DNA of 64,000 nt from Myceligenerans crystallogenes (GCF_039529775.1 NZ_BAAANL010000012.1:1-64000); one strand, 5' to 3'; counted from the stretch's first letter, positions 26,532 through 35,847 are shown. A program made the numbers and translations. The notes: generated by a model from the letters alone, not told the origin.

Positions 26532-26917
26532 GCCCCCATGACGTACCGGGTGGCCATGCAGGTTGCACGGCTCCGCGAGAAAGTTTCCCCGTGCCGGCTC
26601 CGGAGTCGAGACCCACGCCCTCACGAACCCGCGCGCCGGGGCCGAACCAGCGCGCAGGTAGCTCGCGGGACGGTGCCCGGCACCGAGACGGACTCAGGAC
26701 TCACCGGTCCGCAACCCGACGACGTTACCCCGTACGGCCGATGCGCCGGCCTGGTCGCCTGGCTGGAAGGCAATTCTCGCGGCGCAGGCGACATTCGCGC
26801 ATGTCAACGATTACCTGCTCGAAAATCGCCTGCATCGCGGAAACTGCCTGCGGGACATCCGGGAGCGGCGGGAGGCGGGTCGCTCGCGGTGGGTGGCCGG
26901 CGGGCCTACGCTGCGGA
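26532..26917. other. Intergenic region upstream of the sigma gene
   Basis: About 385 bp without a supportable gene. It holds the promoter side of the sigma operon and the palindromic repeat copy E (26782-26831). I see no other structured element in it. Confidence 0.6.
26782..26831. repeat. Intergenic palindromic repeat, copy E (most diverged)
   Basis: Arms GCAGGCGACATTCGCG and CTCGAAAATCGCCTGC pair with three mismatches around an 18-nt loop. It is about 85 bp downstream of the stop of the DUF559 gene. The arm sequence and the loop size agree with the other copies. Confidence 0.55.
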
Positions 26918-27889
26918 TCAGCCGGACGGCGGCGGCGTGTCTCTTGGCGTCCATCTCTCGCGTTTCAGGACGGCCTCGATCTCCCGCACCATGGCGTCGT
27001 GGCGGAGGTGCCGCCTCCGGTACCGCAGGATCAGGTGATCGCCCGAGGCGATCAGCCGGTTCTGCCGCGTCGCGTCATGGTGCAGTTGCTCGTCGGTTCC
27101 GTGGAACTCCGAGCTGTCGATCTCGACGAGGAGCCAGCGGTCCTTGCCGAGGCGCCAGGCCAGGTCGTAGCGGCCGAGGAACCGGCCGGCGCCGTCGAAG
27201 ACCTCCCGCTGGAGGTCGTCCGGCACGAGGCCGGCGTCGATGCAGCGGAGCCTGGCTCGCGACTCGATCGGCGACTCGGCCCTGCTGTCGACCAGGTTCG
27301 CCAGGTCGCGCAGCGCCTGTGGCATCCTCAGCCGTTTCATGTGGTGCCGCACCTCGCCGAGTTCCGGGTCGACCAAGCCCCTGCGGACGGCGTTGTCGGC
27401 GCAGGCGAGCCACTCACCGCGGGCCAGCGACCCCGCGGCCTGGGCGAGCGCGAGGTCGAGGGTGACCGCCCGGATGCCACCGAACATCGTGACGTGCGGG
27501 CCGACCTCGATCTGGCGCACCTTGATGCCGGCCCGGCTCCGGTAGTGGGACCTGCCGGGGAATGCCATCTCGACGACGAAGTCCGCAGGCACCCCGGCGA
27601 CACCCGCTGCGACCAGCGCGCCGGCCCCCAGGATCGCGCCGCGCGGCCGGGCGAGCTGCCCCAGCCAGACCTTTCGCCTCCGCGCGGCGTCGAGCGGATG
27701 CCGCGACAGATCAGCCTGGCCCGTGTCGTAGACGCCATGAGCCAGCCGCTTCCAGCCGCCGAGCGCGACGAGCCGACGACGCCGGTGATCCGTCACCCCG
27801 TGCGCCTCGCACTGCGACACGTTGACGAGACCGAGCTGCTCGCGCGCCACGGCAAGCAACCCACGAGGAACCTCGGGAACACGACCCAT
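26918..27889 (-). CDS. AbiEi-like N-terminal domain with DUF559 nuclease-like C-terminus
   Basis: Protein of 323 residues. The N-terminal winged-helix part (LGLVNVSQCEAHGVTDHRRR, LVALGGWKRLAHGVYDTG) matches the AbiEi antitoxin-type domain found at the start of many actinobacterial DUF559 proteins. The C-terminal part has the Vsr/DUF559 layout: ESRAR, GRYDLAWRLGKDRWLLVEID and HHDATRQNRLIASGDHLILR, where D and EID supply PD-(D/E)xK-like residues. No AbiEii toxin gene lies next to it. These proteins occur in many copies in actinobacteria and their role is unknown; a DNA-cutting or regulatory role is possible. Confidence 0.75.
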   Translation of the reverse strand: MGRVPEVPRGLLAVAREQLGLVNVSQCEAHGVTDHRRRRLVALGGWKRLAHGVYDTGQADLSRHPLDAARRRKVWLGQLARPRGAILGAGALVAAGVAGVPADFVVEMAFPGRSHYRSRAGIKVRQIEVGPHVTMFGGIRAVTLDLALAQAAGSLARGEWLACADNAVRRGLVDPELGEVRHHMKRLRMPQALRDLANLVDSRAESPIESRARLRCIDAGLVPDDLQREVFDGAGRFLGRYDLAWRLGKDRWLLVEIDSSEFHGTDEQLHHDATRQNRLIASGDHLILRYRRRHLRHDAMVREIEAVLKRERWTPRDTPPPSG

Positions 27890-27994
27890 GACTCCATGCC
27901 ACCACAGGCCTGGATCGGCCTGAATCAGTTATCCACAAGCACTCCGCCGCATTGACCCTGTTGCCTGCGATGTCCGGCAGGCGCTTCGCGCTGC

Positions 27995-28044
27995 GGAGGC
28001 GGAAATCACGCATGAACACGCTCTCTCACGCGATTTCCGCCTCC
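27995..28044. repeat. Intergenic palindromic repeat, copy B
   Basis: Arms GGAGGCGGAAATCACG and CGCGATTTCCGCCTCC pair with one mismatch around an 18-nt loop CATGAACACGCTCTCTCA. It begins 8 bp beyond the pnkp stop codon, so it may act as its terminator. Confidence 0.75.
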
Positions 28045-28051
28045 ACGGCGC

Positions 28052-30598
28052 TCACAGCCGCGGGTCCACCGGTTCCGACTCCAGGGCCAGCACCGCGAAG
28101 ACGCACTCGTGGATCCGCCACAGCGGGTCGCCGGCGGCCACGCGGTCCAGGGCCTCCAGACCGAGGGCGTACTCGCGCTGGGCCATCGAGCGCTTGCGGC
28201 CCAGCCCACGCTTGCGCAGCCGCTCCAGGTGGTGCGGTTCGGTGTAGTCGGGGCCGTAGATGATCCGCAGGTACTCGCGCCCGCGGACCTTCAGGCCCGG
28301 CTGCACCGGCCCGCGCCGGCCGTCGACCAGGTTGTCGGCGGGCTTGACCACCATGCCCTCACCGCCCGACGCCGTCAGCTCCGTCCACCAGTCCACGCCC
28401 GCCGCGCACGACGCCGGGTCGCTCGTGTCCACGAACAGCCGCCGCGTCGGCGTGAAGGTCGCGGGGTCGGCCTCGACGAGCCGGTCGGCGAGCGCCAGGT
28501 GCCACGTGTGCGGCCGCGTGTGGTGCGCGGCCCCGGCCCCGCCGGGCCCGTCGCCGGACGCGAGCAGCTGGAACGGCGCCAGCCGCACGCCGTCGAGGCC
28601 GTCGGTCTCCCAGACGTACCGCCGGTAGGCGTCGACGTAGGCCGCGGCGTTCGCCGCGCGGGCGCGCGTCCGGTCGAGCAGGTGCCCGACGTCGAGGCCG
28701 GACGACGCCGCCCGCTCCAGCTCCGACACGGCCGCCGGGAGCGCACCCCGGGCTGCCGCCCCGACCGCCGCGTACTGGTCGCGCAGCAGCGACCCCGCCT
28801 TGGCGGACCAGGGCAGCAGCTCGGCGTCGAACAGCAGCCACGACGCCTCCAGCTCGTCGAACAGCCCCGACTTCTCGGCGGCGGCGCGCACCTGGCCGGT
28901 CAGCGCCGCGGTCAGGTCGCCGTCGAGGAACGCGCGCCCGGTCCGCGTCCAGATCGCGCCGCCGGTCCCGTCCGGCCCGGCGGCGTCGTCCCGGAACACG
29001 CTGACCACGGCCCGCGACCCCATGTGCTTCTCCTCGCACACCACCCGCGTCACGCCGTCGGCCAGGTACTGCCCGAACGCCTGGTCGGGGTGCTCCAGCA
29101 GGTCCGGGCGGTCCGACGTCGCCACGGGCGCCATGGTGGGCGGCAGGTACACCAGCCACCGCGGGTCCATCGCGAACCGGCTCATCACCTCCAGCGCGGC
29201 GGCCGCGTTCTCCTCCCGCACCATGATCCGCGGCTGGTAGCCCGTCTCGATGACCCGGGTGCCGGCGACGTCCTCGATGTCGAGCACGTCGGAGTCCCGG
29301 CCGCCGGCCGCGGTCAGGGGGCGCGGCGGCTCGTAGTGCTCGCGCTCGGCCGGAACCGACACCAGTTCCTTCTCCGGGTAGCGCAGCGCCGTGAGCTTCC
29401 CGCCGAACACCGCGCCCGTGTCCAGGCACATCGTGTTGTTCACCCAGATCGCCTCGGCGACCGGCGTGTGCCCGTACAGCACCATGGCCGTGCCGCGGTA
29501 GTCCTCCGCCCACGGCAACCGCACCGGCAGGCCGTGCTCGTCCGTCTCGCCCGTCGTGTCGCCGTACAGGCAGAAGGAGCGCACCCGGCCCGACGCGCGC
29601 CCGTGGTACTTCTCCGGGATGCCCGCGTGCGAGACCACCAGCGCGCCGTCGTCGAGCACGTAGTGCGCGATCAGGCCGTCCATGAACCGCAGGGCACGGT
29701 CGCGGAACTCCTGCGGCTCCGCCTCGAACTGCTCCAGCGACTCGGCCAGGCCGTTCCGCAGCTGCACCTGACGGCCACGCAGGGCGCGCACCAGCTTCGC
29801 CTCGTGGTTGCCCGACACGCAGAACGCGTCGCCCGCCGCCACCATGCCCATGACCAGGCGCAGCACCCCCGGGGTGTCCGGGCCCCGGTCCACCAGGTCA
29901 CCGACGAACACCGCACGCCGGCCCGGGTGGTGCGCGCCGACGGCGCGGCCCGCCGCGTCCCGCTCGATCGCGTAGCCGAGGCGGTCCAGCAGCGACTCCA
30001 GCTCCGAGCGGCAGCCGTGCACGTCGCCGATCACGTCGAACGGGCCCCGCTCGTGGCGCAGGTCGTTGAAGAGCCGTTCGCGGCGGACGGTCGCGGCGGC
30101 GACCGCGTCCTCGCCGCGCAGCACGTGCACGGTGCGGAAGCCCTCGCGCTGCAGGTGCTTGAGGCTGCCGCGCAGGTCGCGGACGTGACGGCGGACCACG
30201 GGCGCGCCGAAGCCGCGGTCGGCGCGGGCCTCGTTACGGGCCACGCAGACGGCCTCGGGCACGTCCAGGACGATCGCGACGGGAAGCACGTCGTGCTCGC
30301 GGGCCAGCGCGACGAGCTTCTCGCGGGCGTGCCGCTGGACGTTCGTGGCGTCGACGACGGTGAGACGGCCCGCGGCGAGGCGCTTGCCCGCGATGTAGTG
30401 CAGCACGTCGAAGGCGTCCGGCGTGGCGGACTGGTCCGACTCGTCGTCGGCGACCAGGCCGCGGCAGTAGTCGGAGCTGAGCACCTCGGTGGGCTTGAAG
30501 TGGGTCGCGGCAAACGTGGACTTGCCCGAGCCGCTGGCGCCGATCAGGACGACGAGGCTGAGCTGGGGGACGGCCAGTTCCCGGGTGGTCGTGGTCAT
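28052..30598 (-). CDS. pnkp: Bacterial polynucleotide kinase-phosphatase (RNA repair)
   Basis: Tri-functional RNA end-healing enzyme of 848 residues. The N-terminal kinase has a P-loop GASGSGKST near residue 20. The central calcineurin-like 2',3'-phosphatase has GDVHGC, GDLVDRGPDT, GNHEAK and YGHTP. The C-terminal adenylyltransferase has EEKHMGSR, with the Lys expected to take AMP, plus GGEGMVVKP and GLKVRGREYLRIIYGPDY. Length matches the Clostridium thermocellum enzyme. Its ATG overlaps the hen1 stop by 4 bp, and Hen1 is its known partner: the phosphatase/kinase prepares broken tRNA ends, Hen1 methylates the 3' ribose, and the ligase part seals. Confidence 0.95.
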   Translation of the reverse strand: MTTTTRELAVPQLSLVVLIGASGSGKSTFAATHFKPTEVLSSDYCRGLVADDESDQSATPDAFDVLHYIAGKRLAAGRLTVVDATNVQRHAREKLVALAREHDVLPVAIVLDVPEAVCVARNEARADRGFGAPVVRRHVRDLRGSLKHLQREGFRTVHVLRGEDAVAAATVRRERLFNDLRHERGPFDVIGDVHGCRSELESLLDRLGYAIERDAAGRAVGAHHPGRRAVFVGDLVDRGPDTPGVLRLVMGMVAAGDAFCVSGNHEAKLVRALRGRQVQLRNGLAESLEQFEAEPQEFRDRALRFMDGLIAHYVLDDGALVVSHAGIPEKYHGRASGRVRSFCLYGDTTGETDEHGLPVRLPWAEDYRGTAMVLYGHTPVAEAIWVNNTMCLDTGAVFGGKLTALRYPEKELVSVPAEREHYEPPRPLTAAGGRDSDVLDIEDVAGTRVIETGYQPRIMVREENAAAALEVMSRFAMDPRWLVYLPPTMAPVATSDRPDLLEHPDQAFGQYLADGVTRVVCEEKHMGSRAVVSVFRDDAAGPDGTGGAIWTRTGRAFLDGDLTAALTGQVRAAAEKSGLFDELEASWLLFDAELLPWSAKAGSLLRDQYAAVGAAARGALPAAVSELERAASSGLDVGHLLDRTRARAANAAAYVDAYRRYVWETDGLDGVRLAPFQLLASGDGPGGAGAAHHTRPHTWHLALADRLVEADPATFTPTRRLFVDTSDPASCAAGVDWWTELTASGGEGMVVKPADNLVDGRRGPVQPGLKVRGREYLRIIYGPDYTEPHHLERLRKRGLGRKRSMAQREYALGLEALDRVAAGDPLWRIHECVFAVLALESEPVDPRL

Positions 30599-32184
30599 GC
30601 GGGCACCTCCTCGTTCTCGGTGTGAGCGTCGGCCGCGGCGGCGGCGTCCTCGGTTCTCTTGTCGAAGACGGCCATCTGCGTGGGCGGCCCCACCTCGGCG
30701 TCGTCCGGGCCGACCGGGCGGATCTCGACCGTGTAGCCGTGGGCGGCGGCGACGTCGTCGGCCCACCCGCGGAACTCCGCGCGCGTCCACTCGAAGCGAT
30801 GGTCGCGGTGCCGGTGCACGCCCGCCTCGAGGAACTCGTAGCGGACGTTGTGCTCGACGTTCGGCGTCGTCACGACGACGCGCGACGGCGCGGCGTGGGC
30901 GAACACGCTCCGCTCCAGCGCGGGCAGCCGCGCGGGGTCGACGTGCTCGATCACCTCCATGAGGACGGCCGCGTCCAGGCCCGCGATCCGCGCGTCGCGG
31001 TACGTGACCGACGACTGGAAGATGTCGAGCCGCCGACGACGCCGCTCCGGCATGCGGTCGAGCCGCAGCTTGCGGGCCGCGATCTGCAGCGCCCGCGCGG
31101 AGACGTCCGTGGCCACGATGCGCTGCACCGGCGACAGGTCCAGCAGGTCCCGGACCAGCGCACCCTCACCGCAGCCGAGGTCGGCGACGGACGTCGCCCC
31201 GGCCTCGCGCACCGCGGCGACGACGGCCTGGCGCCGCAGGACGTGCAGGGGAACGGGCCGGGGCCCGGCGGACGCCGCGTCACCGGCCGCGGACGCATCA
31301 CCGGCCGAGGCAGCGGCGCCGGCCGCGGGCACGCGACCCTCCGAGGCTGCGTCACCGGCCGCGGGCGCGCCACCGGCCGGGGCGGCTGCGGCGTCCTCGG
31401 TGAGGACCTCGTCGGCGGTGGGCGCGTCGACGTCGTCCGGCGTCTCGGACTCGGCGAGGCGCGCCAGCGCATCGCCGGTCAGCTGGTGCCGGTGCGCGAG
31501 GTAGCGGCGCGCGATCCAGGCCTTGCGCGGGTGGCCGGCGAGCCAGCCGTCACCGGCGCGCAGCAGCTTGTCCACCTCGTCGCCCGCGATCCAGTAGTGC
31601 TTGGAGTTGTCGAGCACGGGCAGCAGCACGTAGAGGTGGTTGAGCGCGCCGGCGAGCCGGAGGGTGCCGGTCAGCCGGGTGTCGAGGTAGCGGGAGTCGC
31701 CCCACCCCAGCTCCGGGTCGAGCGGCACCGGGGTGGCGTCGACGGTCCAGCCGAGCGGCTCGAACAGCTCGCGCAGCAGCTCGGCGCCACCACGGCAGGG
31801 CAGCGCCGGGAGATGGATCTCCAGCGGGATCGCGGTGTCCGCCAGTTCCTGGTGCGATGCCGACCGGCCGGACAGCGCCGTGCCGAACACCTGCTTCACG
31901 GCCGCCGCGAGCATGCTGGAGGCGGCGTACGGCCGGTCGTTCACGTACTGCCCGAGGCTGAACCCGCCCCCGCTCGACGGCCCGTCCCGGTGCCCGCGCA
32001 CCAGGGCGACGGGGTCGACCTCCAGCAGCAGGGCCGCCGTCGTCCGTTCCGCCGAGACCTCGGGGTAGAACACGTGCGCGACCCCCACCGCCAGATCGAA
32101 CGACTGCACCCGCCCGGGGTGCTTGTGCAGCAGGAACCCCAGCGCGGTCGCGTCCGCCATGGTCGTGCTGATCGTCAGGAGCAT
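30595..32184 (-). CDS. hen1: 3'-terminal RNA ribose 2'-O-methyltransferase Hen1
   Basis: RNA repair methyltransferase of 529 residues. The N-terminal bacterial Hen1 domain (MLLTISTTMADATALGFLLH with the conserved HPGRVQSFDLAVGVAHVFYP) helps activate ligation. An Ala/Gly-rich linker of roughly 50 residues (about 275-330) precedes the catalytic domain. There, VADLGCGEGAL binds SAM and EVIEHVDP with HRDHRFEW supplies metal-binding residues. ATG 32184 is where family similarity starts. It is translationally coupled with pnkp. Products protect tRNAs cut by ribotoxins from a second cut at the same place. Confidence 0.95.
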   Translation of the reverse strand: MLLTISTTMADATALGFLLHKHPGRVQSFDLAVGVAHVFYPEVSAERTTAALLLEVDPVALVRGHRDGPSSGGGFSLGQYVNDRPYAASSMLAAAVKQVFGTALSGRSASHQELADTAIPLEIHLPALPCRGGAELLRELFEPLGWTVDATPVPLDPELGWGDSRYLDTRLTGTLRLAGALNHLYVLLPVLDNSKHYWIAGDEVDKLLRAGDGWLAGHPRKAWIARRYLAHRHQLTGDALARLAESETPDDVDAPTADEVLTEDAAAAPAGGAPAAGDAASEGRVPAAGAAASAGDASAAGDAASAGPRPVPLHVLRRQAVVAAVREAGATSVADLGCGEGALVRDLLDLSPVQRIVATDVSARALQIAARKLRLDRMPERRRRRLDIFQSSVTYRDARIAGLDAAVLMEVIEHVDPARLPALERSVFAHAAPSRVVVTTPNVEHNVRYEFLEAGVHRHRDHRFEWTRAEFRGWADDVAAAHGYTVEIRPVGPDDAEVGPPTQMAVFDKRTEDAAAAADAHTENEEVPA

Positions 32185-32214
32185 GTGCGGGATTCTGCCT
32201 GACCAGAACCCTCG

Positions 32215-32559
32215 GTGAGGGTCATTTTTCTGCCCTGGGCCCGGGACCGGCGGGCGACCCGGGGCCACGGGGTGGCCGCCCAGCAGATGGACGACGGGTT
32301 CTCCGGCATGATCTCATTGCACGTCGACGGGCCCGCCGAGCGGGCCCTGCGGTTGGCGAACCACTGCGAGCTGTTCTACCGCGCGACGTCGCCGGGCGGG
32401 ACGGAGAGCCTCCTCGAGCACCGGCACACCTTCGAGGGCCCGGGAAGCACGGCGCCCCCGGACATGCTCCGCCCGTCCATCGAGCCGGAGAACCCCGACG
32501 ACCTGATCGCCGACATCGACCAGGCCCTCACCCGGGCCTTCCAGGAGGACGACCGATGA
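32215..32559 (+). pseudogene. 3' remnant of a cystathionine gamma-synthase/lyase-type gene
   Basis: About 115 codons matching only the C-terminal quarter of Cys/Met metabolism PLP enzymes: GFSGMISLHVDGPAERALRL, FYRATSPGGTESLLEHRHTF and PENPDDLIADIDQAL. The PLP-binding lysine domain is absent, and the divergent hen1 gene occupies the space where it should be. The frame is intact to its stop and overlaps the next ATG by 4 bp, so it may still be translated to couple the transporter gene. It cannot be an active enzyme. Confidence 0.7.
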
Positions 32560-33809
32560 CGAACCGCCCGGCGCCCGGCGTCGCCCCCGCCGCACCCGCC
32601 ACCGGGGAACCCGGGGCCGGCACGCGCGGCGGGCCGTGGTGGGGCGACCTCTCGGTGTCGGCGGCCGTGGCGGGCTTCATCGCCGTGGTCGTCTCCTACT
32701 CCGGGCCGATGGTGATCATCCTCGCCGCCGCCGAGGCCGGGCGGCTCAGCGCCGGGCAGACCGCCTCCTGGGTGTGGGCGGTGTCCATCGGCAGCGGCCT
32801 GACCTGCCTCGGGCTGAGCCTCTGGACCCGGCAGCCCGTCATCACCGCCTGGTCCACGCCGGGGGCGGCCCTGCTGGTCAGCAGCCTCGACCAGTTCACG
32901 TTCGGCGAGGCCGTCGCCGCGTACCTGCTGTCGGCGCTCGCCATCACGGTCGTGGGGCTCACCGGGATCTTCGGGAAGCTGATGGCGACGATCCCCGCGC
33001 CGCTGGTGTCCGCGATGCTCGCGGGGATCCTGTTCTCGTTCGGGGTGGGCCTGTTCGACGCGGTGGCCGCGACCCCGCTGGTGCCACTGGTGGTGTTCGC
33101 CGCCTACCTGGCGGTCAAGCGGTTCTCGGCGCGGTACGCGGTGCTGTGCGCGCTGGTGGCCGGGGTGGTCGCCGTGGCCGCCACCGGCGGGTTCGACATG
33201 GCCGGGGTGCGGCTGGAGATCGCGCGGCCGGAGTGGACCGCGCCCGAGTTCGGCTGGGCGGCCCTGGTCGGTATCGGGATCCCCATGTTCGTGGTCACGA
33301 TGGCGTCGCAGAACGCGACCGGCCTGGGCGTGCTGCAGACCTCCGGGTACACACCGGACGACCGCAAGCTCGTCGGGGTCACCGGCCTCGTCTCGGTGCT
33401 GCTCGCGCCGTTCGGCAGCCACGCGATCAACCTCGCGGCGATCACCGCGGCCATCTGCACCGGCCCCGAGGCGCACACCGACCCGCGCAAGCGGTGGCCC
33501 GCCGGCGTGTTCTGCGGGCTCTTCTACCTGCTGATCGGGACGTTCGGCGCCACGCTCGTGGCGCTGTTCACCGGCCTGCCGGGCGAGCTGGTCGCCGCGA
33601 TCGCCGGGGTGGCGCTGCTCGGCGCCCTCATGGGCGGCCTCAAGGGCGCGATGGACGACGCCGCCCACCGCGAGGCGGCCCTGGTGACGCTGCTGGTGAC
33701 GGCCTCCGGCCTCACCCTGTTCGGCATCGGCTCGGCCTTCTGGGGCCTGATCCTCGGCATCCTGACCCACGTCGTCCTGACCGTGCGCCGACGCGGCGCG
33801 CCGGGGTAG
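32556..33809 (+). CDS. BenE-family benzoate/H+ symporter-like transporter
   Basis: Membrane transporter of 417 residues with about 12 hydrophobic helices. Family hallmarks: SAAVAGFIAVVVSYSGPMVI, TRQPVITAWSTPGAALLVSS, PAPLVSAMLAGILFSFGVGL, GIPMFVVTMASQNATGLGVL and PFGSHAINLAAITAAICTGP. BenE proteins import aromatic acids such as benzoate with protons; the substrate here is unknown. The start overlaps the stop of the truncated PLP-enzyme frame. No benzoate degradation gene is nearby. Confidence 0.9.
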   Translation: MTNRPAPGVAPAAPATGEPGAGTRGGPWWGDLSVSAAVAGFIAVVVSYSGPMVIILAAAEAGRLSAGQTASWVWAVSIGSGLTCLGLSLWTRQPVITAWSTPGAALLVSSLDQFTFGEAVAAYLLSALAITVVGLTGIFGKLMATIPAPLVSAMLAGILFSFGVGLFDAVAATPLVPLVVFAAYLAVKRFSARYAVLCALVAGVVAVAATGGFDMAGVRLEIARPEWTAPEFGWAALVGIGIPMFVVTMASQNATGLGVLQTSGYTPDDRKLVGVTGLVSVLLAPFGSHAINLAAITAAICTGPEAHTDPRKRWPAGVFCGLFYLLIGTFGATLVALFTGLPGELVAAIAGVALLGALMGGLKGAMDDAAHREAALVTLLVTASGLTLFGIGSAFWGLILGILTHVVLTVRRRGAPG

Positions 33810-33846
33810 ACCCGAGCGCGACGGCGCCCAGCAACTGCAGCGGATA

Positions 33847-33892
33847 AGGCGCTATTCGCGCGGGTAAGCGTTTACTCGCGCGAATATCGCCT
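33847..33892. repeat. Intergenic palindromic repeat, copy D, between convergent genes
   Basis: Arms AGGCGCTATTCGCGCG and CGCGCGAATATCGCCT pair with one mismatch around a 14-nt loop. It sits between the stops of the BenE gene (33809) and the oxidoreductase gene (33903). It could end transcription from both sides. Confidence 0.75.
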
Positions 33893-33902
33893 GAGCCTCG
33901 AA

Positions 33903-35594
33903 TCAGACCGTCACGCTCGCCGAGTGCCAGCCCGTCGCCCCGTCCGGGGCGGGCGGCGCGACCTCGGCGGTCTGGACCTCGCCGTTCGCGTCCGTGGCGC
34001 GGACGGTGACGGTGTGGTCGCCCGGGGCGAGGTCCAGCTCGGCGCGCCACTGGACCCAGGTGTCGGTGCCCGTGGCCTGCGCCAGCTCGGCGGGGACCCA
34101 GTCGCCGTCGTCGGCCATCACCTCGACCGCCGAGACGCCGGTGTGCTGCGCCCAGGCGACGCCCGCCACGAGCGCGCCGCCGCCCTCGGCGGCGCGGGCC
34201 ACGTCGATCCGCGAGTGCAGCTTGACCGGGCCGAGCGCGGACCAGCCGCGCGGCGTCCAGTAGCCCTCGTCCTGCTCGAACGTGGTCACCTTGAGCTCGG
34301 TGACCCACTTGGTGGCCGACACGTAGCCGTACAGGCCCGGCACCACGAGCCGGGCCGGGAAGCCGTGCTGGGCCGGGAGGAGCTCGCCGTTCATCCCGAT
34401 GGCCAGCAGGCACTCCCGGTCCGGGTCCTCGAGCACCTCCAGCGGCGTGCCCGCGGTCCAGCCGTCCTGCGACGTCGAGAGCACCATGTCGGCGCCCGCC
34501 TGCGGTCGCGCGCGGGCGAGCAGGTCGCGCACCGGGTAGCCCAGCCACAGCGCGTTGCCGATCAGGTCGCCGCCCACGGGGTTGCTCACGCAGGCCAGCG
34601 TCACGTGGTGCTCGGTGAGCGGCAGGGAGACCAGCTCGTCCCAGCCGATCTCGAACGGCTCGTCCACCATGCCGGTCACCCGCAGCGTCCAGTCCTCCGG
34701 GTTGATCTGGGGCACGCGCAGGGCGGTGTCGATCCGGTAGAACTCGTCGTTCGGCACGACGTACGGCGTCAGGCCGTCGATGCCGAGCTCCGCCCCGGCC
34801 GGGACGGGCGCCGCGGCCCTGGCGGGGGCCGGGAGGCGGAGCCGGGTCCGCACCGCCTCGACGGTCCGCGCCCCGGCCCCGATCACCTGCGACGCGCCCA
34901 GCGCGACGAGCGCGCCCGCCGCGGCCAGGCCGGTGATCTGCAGGAAGCGCCGCCTGTTCACGGCCGACGACGGCGCGGGCGGGCGCGGGCCGTCGGGTGC
35001 GGTCGCGCCCGGGGCCGGGCTCGCAGCGGCGACGTCGGCCGATCTGCCGGTGGCGGCCGGCTCCTCGGCAGAGGCCGGTCCCTCGGTGGCGCCGGCGGTC
35101 GCAGCGGCGGCCGTGGCGGCGGTGGCGGTCGCGGTCGCAGCGGCGTCGGGCAGCAGCGTGCGGATCGACGCGCGCAGGACCGGGATCGCGACGGCGACGC
35201 CGATCGCGCTCGGGAGGACCCACAGCGGGCCGGCGCCCGGGCGGGTGGCCGCGAGGACCATGCCCGCCACGCCGACCAGGACCAGCAGGGCGACCCCCAC
35301 GTGACGCCGGCGGCGCTCCAGCCAGCCGGCCAGGGCCGCGCCCGCCGCCAGGACCACGCCCATGGTGCCGAGCAGCACCGCCTTGTCGGCGGTGCCGAAC
35401 CACGCGACGGCGAAGTCCTTCAGCCACGGCGGGACGACGTCGACCACCGCGGCGCCGCCCGCGAAGATCGTGCTCGCGCCGGGCGCGACGACGGCGGCCA
35501 CCAGCTCGGACACGGCCAGGCCGAGGCCGCCCGCCACGACCCCGGCCACCGCGGCGAGGACTCCCCGGCGGTCTCGCGTCTCACCTGCGTTCAT
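33903..35594 (-). CDS. Membrane-anchored molybdopterin oxidoreductase (sulfite oxidase/YedY-like)
   Basis: Protein of 563 residues. The first 200 residues hold four or five membrane helices and a Thr/Ala-rich linker. A further helix (ITGLAAAGALVALGASQVIG, about 225-245) anchors the periplasmic domain. The Moco domain shows LTPYVVPNDEFYRIDTALRV, the likely Moco-Cys in VTLACVSNPVGGDLIGNALW, and GFPARLVVPGLYGYVSATKW. The C-terminal dimerisation domain (VAGVAWAQHTGVSAVEV) ends the protein. It oxidises or reduces an unknown substrate, perhaps methionine sulfoxide or sulfite. The cytochrome-b-like N-terminal part may supply electrons (inference). Confidence 0.88.
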   Translation of the reverse strand: MNAGETRDRRGVLAAVAGVVAGGLGLAVSELVAAVVAPGASTIFAGGAAVVDVVPPWLKDFAVAWFGTADKAVLLGTMGVVLAAGAALAGWLERRRRHVGVALLVLVGVAGMVLAATRPGAGPLWVLPSAIGVAVAIPVLRASIRTLLPDAAATATATAATAAAATAGATEGPASAEEPAATGRSADVAAASPAPGATAPDGPRPPAPSSAVNRRRFLQITGLAAAGALVALGASQVIGAGARTVEAVRTRLRLPAPARAAAPVPAGAELGIDGLTPYVVPNDEFYRIDTALRVPQINPEDWTLRVTGMVDEPFEIGWDELVSLPLTEHHVTLACVSNPVGGDLIGNALWLGYPVRDLLARARPQAGADMVLSTSQDGWTAGTPLEVLEDPDRECLLAIGMNGELLPAQHGFPARLVVPGLYGYVSATKWVTELKVTTFEQDEGYWTPRGWSALGPVKLHSRIDVARAAEGGGALVAGVAWAQHTGVSAVEVMADDGDWVPAELAQATGTDTWVQWRAELDLAPGDHTVTVRATDANGEVQTAEVAPPAPDGATGWHSASVTV

Positions 35595-35825
35595 GGTGCC
35601 AGGCTGCCATCAGCGACCGCCGCGGGGACAGCGGAACCGGCCTCCGTCACCAGAACGTAAGGACGCGAGCGCGAGGGGTTCGCCGGCCGACGCCCGGCCA
35701 CCGGCCGGCCCTCAGGAGCGGAGGAACCCCCCGTCGTCCGGCCCCGACCCGGCCGACCGCGCGCAGGAGGAGGTCCTCGAGCCCCGCGAGGCCCAGGGCG
35801 TGGTGCCACGCCTCGGACGCCGAAT

Positions 35826-35840
35826 TGTTAGTGGCTAACA
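35826..35840. promoter_or_regulatory. TetR operator upstream of the TetR-ABC operon
   Basis: Perfect inverted repeat TGTTAG-TGG-CTAACA ends 7 bp before the TetR start codon. The position indicates autorepression of the TetR-ABC operon. Confidence 0.7.
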
Positions 35841-35847
35841 TTAGGGG

